A stretch of 64,000 bases of DNA from Reyranella sp. Lineage in GTDB: Bacteria > Pseudomonadota > Alphaproteobacteria > Reyranellales > Reyranellaceae. The stretch lies in assembly GCF_017305915.1 (NCBI RefSeq), contig NZ_JAFKJN010000015.1, positions 124,001-188,000 of the forward strand. The letters are read 5' to 3'. A program made the position numbers and the translations under genes. The notes beneath the pieces are model-generated. The model was not told where the DNA came from. It saw only the letters and a program-made list of their open reading frames with translations, and searched no databases. Position 1 is the first letter of the stretch. The number at the start of each line of letters is the position of its first letter. This document shows positions 26,107 to 34,206 of the stretch, in pieces.

Positions 26107-27360
26107 ATGCCGATGCCTGACACCGATACGTCGAGCCCCAAGCACCTGCGCGACAAGTACGCGATCGTGGGCGTGGGCGAGACGACCTATACCCGCGGCT
26201 CGGGCGTCACGACGCGCGCGCTCGGCACCTGGGCGGTGCGCAACGCGATCGAGGATGCGGGACTGAAGGCCTCCGACGTCGACGGCATGCTGTCCTACCA
26301 GTCGGGCGATTCGACCTTCTCGACCTTCATCGCGGGCGACCTCGGCCTGCGGCTCAACTTCTACATGGACGTGTTCGGCGGCGGCTCCTCGACCGAGGCG
26401 CTGATCGGCATGGCGATGGGCCTGATCGAGGCCGGCATGTGCAAGACCGTCGCGATCTTCCGCGCCATGAACGGTTTCAGCCAGGTCCGCATCGGCGGCA
26501 CCGGCGCGCGCGCCGCGGCCCCGGTGATGGGCGACGCGCTGCACGGCCGCGCCTATGGCTGGCAGAGCGCCGGCCAGATGTTCGCGCCGACCTTCATGCG
26601 CCACATGCACGACTACGGCACGCGGCCGGAGCAGGTGGCGCACGTGAAGCACTTCCATTCCTGCCACGCCTCGAACAACCCCAAGGCTTTCTACAAGAAG
26701 CGCTACTCGGTCGACGAGGTGGTCTCGAGCCGCTTCATCTGCAAGCCATTGCACCTGCTCGACTGCTGCGTCGAGACCGACAACGGCACGGCGCTCATCG
26801 TCACCTCGGCCGAGCGGGCGCGCAACCTACGCCACCATCCGGTGCTGATCCGCGGCGTGGTCGGCCGCTGCAGCAAGCCGCGCACCGACATGCATTACCA
26901 GACCGGCCCGATCTCGACCGTCGCCGGCCACTACGCGCGCGAGATCCTGTGGCCCAACTCCGGCGTCGGGCCGGAGGACATCGACCTCACCGGCAGCTAC
27001 GACGCCTTCACCTTCACCACCATGCTGCAGCTCGAGGATTACGGCTTCTGCAAGAAGGGCGAGGGCGGCGACTACGTCAGCAACGGCACGATCCGGCTCG
27101 GCGGCAAGCGGCCGAACAACACCAGCGGCGGCCATCTCTGCGAGGGCTACACCCACGGCATCAACATGGTGATCGAGAACGTGCGGCAGCTCCGCCACGA
27201 CGCCGACGATTCGTGTCCGATCGGGCCCGACGGCAAGCGGCAGCACACCTACGACTATCGCGAGGGCGGCTGCCGGCAGGTCAAGGACGCGGAGCTGTCG
27301 GCCAACCTGGGCTGGGCCAATCCCGGCACCGGCTCGGCCATGGTCATGCGGCGCGGTTAG
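26107..27360 (+). CDS. Thiolase-fold protein of the lipid-transfer type (Ltp/SCPx-like), nucleophile Cys missing
   Basis: This 417-residue protein has the thiolase fold: YAIVGVGETTYTRGSG at the N-terminus, DVFGGGSSTEALIGMAMGLIE near residue 89, and a C-terminal GGHLCEGYTHGINMVIENV block near residue 340. At the position of the thiolase nucleophile cysteine the sequence reads GGGSS, so thiolytic cleavage by the normal mechanism is unlikely. Such proteins pair with DUF35 OB-fold proteins, as in the Ltp2/ChsH2 retro-aldolase of steroid side-chain degradation. A DUF35 gene follows 14 bases downstream, which supports the pairing. Confidence 0.87.
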   Translation: MPMPDTDTSSPKHLRDKYAIVGVGETTYTRGSGVTTRALGTWAVRNAIEDAGLKASDVDGMLSYQSGDSTFSTFIAGDLGLRLNFYMDVFGGGSSTEALIGMAMGLIEAGMCKTVAIFRAMNGFSQVRIGGTGARAAAPVMGDALHGRAYGWQSAGQMFAPTFMRHMHDYGTRPEQVAHVKHFHSCHASNNPKAFYKKRYSVDEVVSSRFICKPLHLLDCCVETDNGTALIVTSAERARNLRHHPVLIRGVVGRCSKPRTDMHYQTGPISTVAGHYAREILWPNSGVGPEDIDLTGSYDAFTFTTMLQLEDYGFCKKGEGGDYVSNGTIRLGGKRPNNTSGGHLCEGYTHGINMVIENVRQLRHDADDSCPIGPDGKRQHTYDYREGGCRQVKDAELSANLGWANPGTGSAMVMRRG

Positions 27361-27374
27361 GGGAGGGAACGATC

Positions 27375-27896
27375 ATGACTGTCCAGGCCACCTATCTCGG
27401 CATGCCGCTGGCGATCGACGAGCTCGACGTCGAGAACCTCATCTACTTCAAGCACTGCGCGGCGCACGACTTCCATCTCCAGCGCTGCACCAAATGCAAC
27501 CTGCTGCGCTATCCGCCGACCACGGCGTGCCCGTGGTGCATGAATCCGAAGTCCGACTGGGTGCCGGTCGAGGCCAAGGGCGCGGTGCATTCCTACACCG
27601 AGGTCCATCACGCCATCCAGCCGGCCTTCAAGGCGGCGACGCCCTATCTCGTGCTGCTGGTCGACCTCGACACCCAGAAGGGCAAGCCCACGAAGGACGA
27701 GGCGCTGCGCGTGATGGGCAACCTCACCACGCCCGACGGCAAGCTGGCGCCGCCCGACATGGTGAGGAAGGTCGGCATCGGCACCCGCGTCCGCATGGTT
27801 TTCGCCGATGCCGGGCCCGGCCTCGCCATCCCGCACTGGACGATCGACGAGGGCGCGCAGCAGCCGGCGAAACCGTGGCGTTACCCGCAGGAATGA
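27375..27896 (+). CDS. DUF35 OB-fold protein with zinc ribbon (partner of the thiolase-fold protein)
   Basis: This 173-residue protein has a rubredoxin-like zinc ribbon (RCTKCNLLRYPPTTACPWC, two CxxC pairs, near residue 38) followed by an OB-fold domain (GAVHSYTEVHHAIQPAF and later GTRVRMVFAD). The family binds acyl-CoA and forms complexes with thiolase-fold partners. GGAGG precedes the ATG at 27375. The gene is directly downstream of the thiolase-fold gene and the two are almost certainly one functional unit acting on a CoA thioester. Confidence 0.87.
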   Translation: MTVQATYLGMPLAIDELDVENLIYFKHCAAHDFHLQRCTKCNLLRYPPTTACPWCMNPKSDWVPVEAKGAVHSYTEVHHAIQPAFKAATPYLVLLVDLDTQKGKPTKDEALRVMGNLTTPDGKLAPPDMVRKVGIGTRVRMVFADAGPGLAIPHWTIDEGAQQPAKPWRYPQE

Positions 27897-27900
27897 CTCC

Positions 27901-28006
27901 TGTCATTCCGAGCGCAAGCGAGGGATCCTTGAGGCGACAGGAAAGATCCCTCGCTACGCTCGGGATGACAACGCTACGCTCGGGATAACAACGCTACGCT
28001 CGGGAC
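27901..28006. repeat. REP-like palindrome with a short tandem tail
   Basis: TGTCATTCCGAGCG at 27901-27914 pairs with the stretch ending CGCTCGGGATGACA at 27970, with GAGGGATC/GATCCCTC inside, forming a long hairpin. After it the 20-base unit ACGCTACGCTCGGGATAACA is repeated about two and a half times to 28006. A second member of the family is at 31938-32006. The repeat is immediately upstream of the small gene at 28015. Confidence 0.85.
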
Positions 28007-28014
28007 GCCGCCAA

Positions 28015-28335
28015 ATGGACGCCGACTGGGGCTTCATGCGGGCCTGCGATCTCGCCCGCACCGCCGACGAGAGCTTCAAGCTCGCCTGGATCGCCGAGAT
28101 CGAGGCGGCCTGGCAGGTCACCGACCTCGACCACGGCGACTTCGGCTTCATCCTGGCGATGGCCGACGGCCGTCGCCTGTACTGGCGCTATACGTCCGAG
28201 GACACCGGCGCCGGCCGGCCCGAGGACCTCGCGGTCACCGAGCTCGCGCCGGGCGAGATGCCGAACGGCGACGCGCCCTGGAGCCGGCCGGAAGCGCTCA
28301 ACAAGCGCCTCGCCGTGCTGCGGCGTCTCGCGTAG
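28015..28335 (+). CDS. Hypothetical protein, 106 residues
   Basis: This small soluble protein begins MDADWGFMRACDLARTADES and contains DFGFILAMADGRRLYWRYTS near residue 42. It ends in a basic helix (LNKRLAVLRRLA). No signal peptide or membrane segment is seen. The ATG at 28015 lies just after the REP-like repeat, which may hold its promoter. I do not recognise a family. The codon usage is like the flanking genes. Confidence 0.6.
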   Translation: MDADWGFMRACDLARTADESFKLAWIAEIEAAWQVTDLDHGDFGFILAMADGRRLYWRYTSEDTGAGRPEDLAVTELAPGEMPNGDAPWSRPEALNKRLAVLRRLA

Positions 28336-28411
28336 AATAGCCATCACTTCCGACAGTCTGTACGCGCACCCGTAGAGTCTCCGTCGAGTTCACTCGAACT
28401 TGGAGGGGCGA

Positions 28412-30019
28412 ATGACGCGCAGGCATGCGGTCCTTCTTGCGAGCGCGCTCGTGCTGCTCGGGCTCGTGGCGACGCCCAAGGTCGCGGCGGCCCAGAAGCC
28501 GGGCGGCGTCATGAAGGTCTATTTCTTCGACAGCCCGGCCACCATGTCGATCCACGAGGAGAGCACCATCGCGGGCCAGGGCCCGATGATGGGCGTGTTC
28601 AACAACCTCGTGATGTACGACCCCAACGTGCCGCAAAGCGGGCTCGCCTCGATCGTGCCCGACCTCGCGACGAGCTGGGCGTGGGACGACACGCGCACGC
28701 AGCTCTCCTTCAAGCTGCGTTCGGGCGTGCGCTGGCACGACGGCAAGCCGTTCACCGCGCGCGACGTCAAATGCACCTTCGACCTGCTGCAGGGCGGCGG
28801 GCTGAATGGCGAGACGCTGCGGGTCAATCCGCGCAGGGCCTGGTACGGCAATCTCGCCGAGGTCATGGTCAAGGCCGACGACGCGGTGGTGTTCCGCCTG
28901 AAGCGGCCGCAGCCCGCCTTCGTCGCCCTGGTCGCCTCGGGCTTCACGCCGATCTATCCCTGCCACGTCTCGCCCGGGGAGATGCGGCGGCGGCCGATCG
29001 GCACCGGCCCGTTCCGCTTCGTCGAGTTCAAGCCCAACGAGACGATCCGGGTGGCGCGCAACAAGGACTACTGGAAGAAGGACCGGCCGTGGCTCGACGG
29101 CATCGAATGGAAGATCATGAAGAACAGCTCGACCGGCATGCTGTCCTTCGTCGCCGGCACGGTCGACATGAGCTCGCCCTACTTCTTCCAGGTGCCGGTG
29201 CTGAACGACATCCGGGCGCAGGCACCCACCGCGGTGTGCAAGCTGATGGCGTCGAACGTCCAGCGCAACGTGCTGATCAACCGCGAGGCGCTGCCGTTCA
29301 ACCGGCCGGAGCTGCGCCGCGCCGTGGCGCTCACCATCGACCGCAAGGCCTTCATCGACACGCTGACCCAGGGCGCCGGCACGATCGGCGGCGCGCTGCT
29401 CGCCCCGCCCGAGGGCATCTGGGGCATGCCGCCCGAGGTGGTGCAGAAGCTGCCGGGCTACGGTCCCGACGTCGCCGCCAACCGCGCCGAGGGCCGCAAG
29501 ATCATGGAGGCGGCGGGCTACGGGTCGAACAACAAGCTCAAGCTCAAGGTCACCACCCGCAACCTCTCGGTCTATCGCGACCCGGCGGTGATCCTGATCG
29601 ACCAGCTCAAGCAGATCCACATCGACGCCGAGCTCGAGCCGATCGACACCACGGCGTGGTTCCCCAAGGTGCGGCGGCACGACTATACGCTGGGCGCCAA
29701 CCTCACCGGCAACGGGATCGACGACCCCGACCAGGCCTTCTACGAAGGCTATACCTGCGGCTCGGAGAACAACTACGACGGCTACTGCAATCCCGAGATC
29801 GAGAAGGCGATCGACGCCCAGTCGATGGAGCCCGACCAGGAGAGGCGCAAGCCCATGGTGTGGGACATCGAGCGGCGGCTGGCCGAGGACGTGGCACGGC
29901 CTGTCCTCTATCACAACCGCTCCGGCACCTGCTGGCAGTCCTACGTCAAGGGCTACACGCCGATGATCAACAGCATCTATAACGGCATGCGCATGGAGGA
30001 GGTCTGGCTCGACCGGTGA
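28412..30019 (+). CDS. ABC transporter solute-binding protein, family 5, exported
   Basis: This 535-residue protein starts with a signal peptide (AVLLASALVLLGLVATPKVAAA then QKPGG) and shows the family 5 blocks: KLRSGVRWHDGKPF near residue 105, RPIGTGPFRFVEFKPNETI near residue 195 and RRAVALTIDRKAF near residue 305. GGAGGGG precedes the ATG at 28412. It is a paralogue of the truncated protein at the left window edge and less similar to those at 6544 and 30372. A peptide-like or opine-like ligand is the family expectation. No permease is nearby. Confidence 0.9.
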   Translation: MTRRHAVLLASALVLLGLVATPKVAAAQKPGGVMKVYFFDSPATMSIHEESTIAGQGPMMGVFNNLVMYDPNVPQSGLASIVPDLATSWAWDDTRTQLSFKLRSGVRWHDGKPFTARDVKCTFDLLQGGGLNGETLRVNPRRAWYGNLAEVMVKADDAVVFRLKRPQPAFVALVASGFTPIYPCHVSPGEMRRRPIGTGPFRFVEFKPNETIRVARNKDYWKKDRPWLDGIEWKIMKNSSTGMLSFVAGTVDMSSPYFFQVPVLNDIRAQAPTAVCKLMASNVQRNVLINREALPFNRPELRRAVALTIDRKAFIDTLTQGAGTIGGALLAPPEGIWGMPPEVVQKLPGYGPDVAANRAEGRKIMEAAGYGSNNKLKLKVTTRNLSVYRDPAVILIDQLKQIHIDAELEPIDTTAWFPKVRRHDYTLGANLTGNGIDDPDQAFYEGYTCGSENNYDGYCNPEIEKAIDAQSMEPDQERRKPMVWDIERRLAEDVARPVLYHNRSGTCWQSYVKGYTPMINSIYNGMRMEEVWLDR

Positions 30020-30301
30020 TCAGCCGCGCGGCGGCAGGGTGAAGCCGTTGCCGCGCAGCACCCGCTCGAGCACGGGGATGGCCTGCTCCGGCCGGCCGCT
30101 GCGGCACTGCGTCGAGGCGACGTCGCCGTCGAGACTGCCGCGGCCGAAGCTGCGGTTGGACGAGAACTCGTTGCGGCCGATGTAGCGCTCGTAGAGGTCG
30201 GCCAGCCGGTTGCAATAGGCGAGGTCGGGTGCCGGCGCTTGCGCGAAGGCGGTCGCGGGCAGCAGCAGGAGGGTCAGGAACAGGGGCAGGATCGTGCGCA
30301 T
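30020..30301 (-). CDS. Small exported protein, 93 residues
   Basis: A signal peptide (MRTILPLFLTLLLLPATAFA then QAPAP) precedes a short mature domain. That domain has two cysteines (LAYCNRLADLYERYIGR and STQCRSGRPEQAIPVLERVL) that could form a disulfide, and ends GFTLPPRG. Similar short periplasmic proteins are common in alphaproteobacteria without known roles. It is convergent with the binding-protein gene, the stops being adjacent, and divergent from the next binding-protein gene. A decayed copy appears to lie at 32969-33100. Confidence 0.68.
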   Translation of the reverse strand: MRTILPLFLTLLLLPATAFAQAPAPDLAYCNRLADLYERYIGRNEFSSNRSFGRGSLDGDVASTQCRSGRPEQAIPVLERVLRGNGFTLPPRG

Positions 30302-30371
30302 CGTCGGGCACTATATCTCACACGGCATGAACCTTGCGTGAGAATCGGCACCTGTTGGGAAAGGACCACGC

Positions 30372-31928
30372 ATGCGTAGGCTGCTGCTGTCGATGGTGCT
30401 TTGGGCGATCGCCCTGCCGGCTTCCGCGCAAGGCACGCTCCGGATGGTGAGCCACGCCGACCTCAAGATCCTCGATCCGATCTGGACGACGGCCAACATC
30501 ACCCGCAATCACGGCTACCTGATCTACGACACGCTGCTCGCGACCGATGCCGATTTCAAGGTCCAGCCGCAGATGGCCGAGAAGGTCGAGATCTCCGCCG
30601 ACAAGCTCACCTACACCATCACCCTGCGCGACGGCTTGGAGTGGCACGACGGCACGCCGGTCACCCCGGAGGACTGCATCGCCTCGATCAGGCGCTGGGG
30701 CGCCCGCGACGGCTTCGGCCAGCTCCTGCTGCGCTCGACCGCCGAGCTGAAGCCGATCGACGGCAAGACCTTCGCCCTGGTGCTCAAGGAGCCGTTCGGC
30801 CTGGTGCTCGAGGCGCTGGGCAAGGTGGGCTCTAGCGTGCCCTTCATGATGCCCAGGCGGGTCGCCGAGACCGACCCCAACAAGCAGATCGACGACTACA
30901 CCGGCTCCGGCCCCTTCATCTTCAAGAAGGACGAATGGAAGGCCGGCGAGAAGGTCGTCTATGTCCGCAATCCCAAGTACAAGCCACGCCCCGAGCCGCC
31001 CTCCATGCTGGCGGGCGGCAAGCAGGCCAAGGTCGACCGGGTCGAATGGCTCGCCATGCCCGATCCCAACACCGCCGCCAACGCGCTGATCGCGGGCGAG
31101 ATCGACCTGATCGAATCGCCGCCGACCGACCTCCTGCCGCTGCTCAAGGGTTCCAAGGGCGTGGCGCTGTACGGCTGGAACGTGCAGGGCGGCCAGGCGC
31201 TGATGCGCTTCAACCACCTGCAGCCGCCGTTCGACAATCCCAAGGTGCGGCAGGCGGCGATGCTGGCGATCGCGCAGGAGGACTTCTTGCGCGCGCAGTA
31301 CGGCGACCCGGCGCTCTACCGCACCTGCAACGCGCCGTTCATCTGCGGCTCGACTTACGGCAAGGAATACGGCGACTTCCTGATCAAGCCCGACATCGAG
31401 AAGGCCAAGGCGCTCTTGAAGGAGGCGGGCTACGACGGCAAGCCGGTCGTCATGCTGCACCAGACCGACCTGCAGTCGTCCAATCAGTTCCAGCCGGTCG
31501 CCAAGCAGCAGCTCGAGCGCGCGGGCTTCAAGGTCGAGCTGCTGCCGATGGACTGGAACACCGTGGTGGCGCGGCGCTCGCGCAAGGAGGCGCCGGCGCA
31601 GGGCGGCTGGAACATCTTCTTCACCACCAACATCACCATCGACGTCGACAATCCCGGCACCAGCAACTTCGCCGCCGCGAGCTGCGAGAAGGCGTGGTTC
31701 GGCTGGCCGTGCGATCCGGAGATCGAGAAGCTGCGCGCCGCCTTCATCGCCGAGACCGACACGGCCAAGCGCAAGGCGCTGGGCGATGCGATCTCCGACA
31801 AGGTGATGGCGCAGGGCGTCTACGTGCCGATCGGCCAGTATCGCGGCTTCGGCGCCTACCGCAGCGACCGCCTCGACGGCTGGCTGCCCGGCCCGGTCGC
31901 GATGGTGTGGAACATCAGGAAGAGGTGA
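30372..31928 (+). CDS. ABC transporter solute-binding protein, family 5, exported
   Basis: This 518-residue protein has a signal peptide (LLLSMVLWAIALPASA then QGTLR), the N-terminal HADLKILDPIWTTA block, TLRDGLEWHDGTPV near residue 85 and VRQAAMLAIAQEDF near residue 292. The DDYTGSGPFIFKKDEW segment near residue 175 is typical of family 5 binding proteins. It is a separate branch from the 28412 paralogue. It lacks transporter partners in the window. Ligand unknown. Confidence 0.9.
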   Translation: MRRLLLSMVLWAIALPASAQGTLRMVSHADLKILDPIWTTANITRNHGYLIYDTLLATDADFKVQPQMAEKVEISADKLTYTITLRDGLEWHDGTPVTPEDCIASIRRWGARDGFGQLLLRSTAELKPIDGKTFALVLKEPFGLVLEALGKVGSSVPFMMPRRVAETDPNKQIDDYTGSGPFIFKKDEWKAGEKVVYVRNPKYKPRPEPPSMLAGGKQAKVDRVEWLAMPDPNTAANALIAGEIDLIESPPTDLLPLLKGSKGVALYGWNVQGGQALMRFNHLQPPFDNPKVRQAAMLAIAQEDFLRAQYGDPALYRTCNAPFICGSTYGKEYGDFLIKPDIEKAKALLKEAGYDGKPVVMLHQTDLQSSNQFQPVAKQQLERAGFKVELLPMDWNTVVARRSRKEAPAQGGWNIFFTTNITIDVDNPGTSNFAAASCEKAWFGWPCDPEIEKLRAAFIAETDTAKRKALGDAISDKVMAQGVYVPIGQYRGFGAYRSDRLDGWLPGPVAMVWNIRKR

Positions 31929-31937
31929 CGGGGACCC

Positions 31938-32006
31938 TGTCATCCCGAGCGTAGCGAGGGACCTTTACTGGTCCGGTAAAGGTCTCTTGCTACGCTCGAG
32001 ATGACA
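31938..32006. repeat. REP-like palindrome, second copy
   Basis: TGTCATCCCGAGCGTAGCGA at 31938 pairs with the stretch ending CTACGCTCGAGATGACA at 32006 around a TTTAC/GTAAA inner stem. It belongs to the same family as 27901-28006. The C-terminal codons and stop of the minus-strand gene at 31990 are read from its right arm. Confidence 0.85.
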
Positions 32007-32958
32007 CCGATTGCGGCCTCAGCCCCGCCAGCCGGTCGATCTCGCGCCAGAAGCCGGCGATCGTCTCGTCGACGATCTGCTGCACCGACTTCAGCTCGTG
32101 GATCAGGCCGGCCGATTCGCCGGCGGCGCCGGAGGTGTTCTCGACGTCGCCGTTGACGTAGAGCCTGTCGATCAGGCCGCCGCGCGGCAGCCGCTCGCGC
32201 TTGCCCTCGGCGACCTCGACCGAATAGGGCGTGCGCAGGCCGCGCGAGCGGGCGCGCGGCGGGTTGTCGGTCATGATGGTGCCGTGCATCGGCGCCGCGA
32301 CGATGGCGTTCTTGTAGTTGAGGTGCACGGGGCTCTCGAACGAGGCGACGAAGCGCGTGCCCATGGTGACGCCCTCGGCGCCCAGCGCGAAGGCCGCCGC
32401 CATGCCGCGGCCGTCGACGATGCCGCCCGCCGCCACGATCGGCACGTCGACTTTCTCGCGAACCGCCTGCAGCAGGGCGAAGGTGTGGACCTCCTCGGGA
32501 TTGCGGATGCCGGCACTCTCCGCGCCCTCGACGATCAGCCCGTCGACGCCGGCGTCGACCGCCTTCTGGGCGCCGCGCAGGGTGGCGGTGGCGTGATAGA
32601 CGGTGACGCCCGCGCCCTTGAGCAATTTGGTATAGCGCGTCGGATCGCCGGCCGACGTCGTCACGAAGTGGATCCCCTGGCCGAGCAGCCAGTCGATGAT
32701 CGCCGTCTCCTCCTTGGGGTCCATCTGCAGGTAGCGGATCGGCAAGTTGACGCCGAACGGCGCGTTGGTCGCCGCGCGAATGGCGCCGAACTCGCGCCGG
32801 GTGACGGCGAGGTCGCGGATCGAGTTCTCCAGCAGCCCCATCGCGCCTGCCTTCGACACGGCGGTGACCAGCGGGCTGCGGGCGATCCAGGTCATCGGCG
32901 ACTGGAAGATGGGATAGCGCGAGCGCGTGTGCGCCGTGACACGGTTGCCTTCGAACAT
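31990..32958 (-). CDS. Nitronate monooxygenase / 2-nitropropane dioxygenase family protein
   Basis: This 322-residue FMN TIM barrel has SRYPIFQSPMTWIARSPLVT near the N-terminus, VDGLIVEGAESAG near residue 150 and AAGGIVDGRGMAAAFALGAE near residue 190 with EGVTMGTRF following. The ATG at 32958 fits the family length; an upstream in-frame start would lie in an apparent pseudogene. The last residues (PQSVSSRA) are encoded by the REP-like repeat, so the natural C-terminus may have been replaced by the element. It is a distant paralogue of 4290-5288. Confidence 0.83.
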   Translation of the reverse strand: MFEGNRVTAHTRSRYPIFQSPMTWIARSPLVTAVSKAGAMGLLENSIRDLAVTRREFGAIRAATNAPFGVNLPIRYLQMDPKEETAIIDWLLGQGIHFVTTSAGDPTRYTKLLKGAGVTVYHATATLRGAQKAVDAGVDGLIVEGAESAGIRNPEEVHTFALLQAVREKVDVPIVAAGGIVDGRGMAAAFALGAEGVTMGTRFVASFESPVHLNYKNAIVAAPMHGTIMTDNPPRARSRGLRTPYSVEVAEGKRERLPRGGLIDRLYVNGDVENTSGAAGESAGLIHELKSVQQIVDETIAGFWREIDRLAGLRPQSVSSRA

Positions 32959-32968
32959 CGCGGTCGTC

Positions 32969-33100
32969 CTACCCTGACGGCGCGGCAGGGTGAAGCCGGT
33001 GGCGACCGGCACGCGCCCGGGCCCGCGGATCGGCGGGGCCGCGGTGCCCGGCCGGAACCGCCGTCAGCGCGACGGCGAACGGGACGAAAAGCGTGCGCAT
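32969..33100 (-). pseudogene. Decayed copy of the small exported protein at 30020
   Basis: Reading minus, the segment opens MRTLFVPFAVALTAVPA, matching the MRTILPLFLTLLLLPAT start of the 30020-30301 protein. Near its end, in another frame, it reads GFTLPRR, matching that protein's GFTLPPRG terminus. The cysteine-containing middle is missing. The DNA around GCGGCAGGGTGAAGCCG is shared by both loci. An internal deletion plus frameshift explains this. Confidence 0.5.
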
Positions 33101-33121
33101 CTTCTCCAGTCTAGGGCGGTG

Positions 33122-33706
33122 TCAGGATCGCGCAAAGGCGATGAGCGGCCCGAGATCATGCCGGTCAGCGGCCCGCAGCGCGGCGATGTAGGCGCGCCTC
33201 GCTTCGGTCGCCGGCTGCAGGTTGGCCGATCCCCAGCTGAAGCGCGGGCCGCTGAGGCGCACGACCAGCAGGTCGGCGGCCAGCCGCGACCATCGTCCGT
33301 TGCCGTTGGGGAAGGGATGCACGAGCACCAGACGGTGATGGAAACGCACCGCCAGCTCGTCGGCCGGGTAGCTGCCGTTCTCGATCCAGTAGCGTGCATC
33401 CTCGATCGCCTCATGCAGGGCCGCCTCGATGCGCCAGCTTTCGATGCCGATGTTGCGTTCGGTGGCGCGATAGACGCCCGCCCACTTCCAGACGCGCTCG
33501 AACATGCGCCGGTGCAGGTTGCGTAGGAAGCGCTCGTCGAGCACCTGGCGCCGCCGCGAGAAGGCCCAACGATCGCCGTCGGCGATGTTGCTCTGCTCGA
33601 GCTCGTTCAGCTCTCGGCGCAGCGCCACGTGGGTCGGGATGAGACCGTCGCGTTCCGGCGGCGAGAGGGGCGTGGCATCGTCGTCGGCGTCGAACGGGCC
33701 GATCAT
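33122..33706 (-). CDS. Fic-domain protein (mobile mystery protein B-like)
   Basis: This 194-residue protein has the Fic core HPFPNGNGRWSR near residue 133, which matches the HxFx(D/E/N)GNGRxxR active site with the catalytic histidine intact. Upstream it has RRMFERVWKWAGVYRATERN near residue 69. Fic enzymes transfer AMP or other nucleotides from a nucleotide donor to target proteins. It overlaps the HTH gene by four bases (ATGA), and the order HTH then Fic is that of the 'mobile mystery protein A/B' pair. Toxin-like action with the HTH partner as regulator or antitoxin is inference. Confidence 0.85.
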   Translation of the reverse strand: MIGPFDADDDATPLSPPERDGLIPTHVALRRELNELEQSNIADGDRWAFSRRRQVLDERFLRNLHRRMFERVWKWAGVYRATERNIGIESWRIEAALHEAIEDARYWIENGSYPADELAVRFHHRLVLVHPFPNGNGRWSRLAADLLVVRLSGPRFSWGSANLQPATEARRAYIAALRAADRHDLGPLIAFARS

Positions 33707-34155
33707 GCCTCGTCCCACAGACGCGCCGGCCGCTGCAGGAGCTGCTCGACAGCGCGGCGGCGCAGCGCACCGGCGGCGCGCTTGTCGTCGACGCCCTGGC
33801 CTTCGAGGCGCATGGTGTGGCGCACCGCCGCCACCTGCCTGTCGGCGACCGCTTCGGCCCGCTGACGCACGACGTCGGCCAGCGGGCGCTCCGGCACCAG
33901 CGCATAGACCACCCGGCAGCCGAGGGCCTCGGCGGCGCGCTGCAGGGTCTGCAAGGTGATGCTTCCCGATACCTCGGATTGCTCGAGCATCACGATGCGG
34001 GGCTGCGACACGCCGAGCCGGCGCGCGAGCTGCGTCGTCGTCATGCCGAGGGCATCGCGCACCGCGCGCAGCCAGCCGCGCGGCGGACGCGCGCCGTGCG
34101 CGAGAGGACGGAAGGCCGCGAGACGGCGATCGAGATGACGGATGGCGTCCTTCAT
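33703..34155 (-). CDS. HTH regulator (mobile mystery protein A-like)
   Basis: This 150-residue protein has an XRE-type helix-turn-helix (LGMTTTQLARRLGVSQPRIVMLEQSE split near residues 36-61) followed by a LQTLQRAAEALGCRVVYALVP segment and a basic tail. It matches in architecture the MobMystA family found beside Fic proteins. It is first in a two-gene operon. The ATG at 34155 has no ribosome site, and the predicted transcription start falls on or beside it, suggesting a leaderless message. Two palindromic AT-rich repeats overlapping its promoter are probable autoregulatory operators. Confidence 0.83.
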   Translation of the reverse strand: MKDAIRHLDRRLAAFRPLAHGARPPRGWLRAVRDALGMTTTQLARRLGVSQPRIVMLEQSEVSGSITLQTLQRAAEALGCRVVYALVPERPLADVVRQRAEAVADRQVAAVRHTMRLEGQGVDDKRAAGALRRRAVEQLLQRPARLWDEA

Positions 34156-34157
34156 CG

Positions 34158-34206
34158 ATAATATATAAGTTATGGATTATGCCATCGTCAATAATGTATA
34201 TGTTAT
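34158..34206 (-). promoter_or_regulatory. Promoter and twin operator of the HTH-Fic operon
   Basis: Two 16-base repeats of form ATAA-N2-TATA-N2-TTAT lie at 34158-34173 and 34191-34206, 33 bases (three helical turns) apart. Between and across them a -35 TTGACG (34191-34186, minus) and a -10 TTATAT (34168-34163) are separated by 17 bases. The composition contrasts sharply with the GC-rich surroundings. Repressor binding at both repeats would cover the promoter. Confidence 0.75.
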
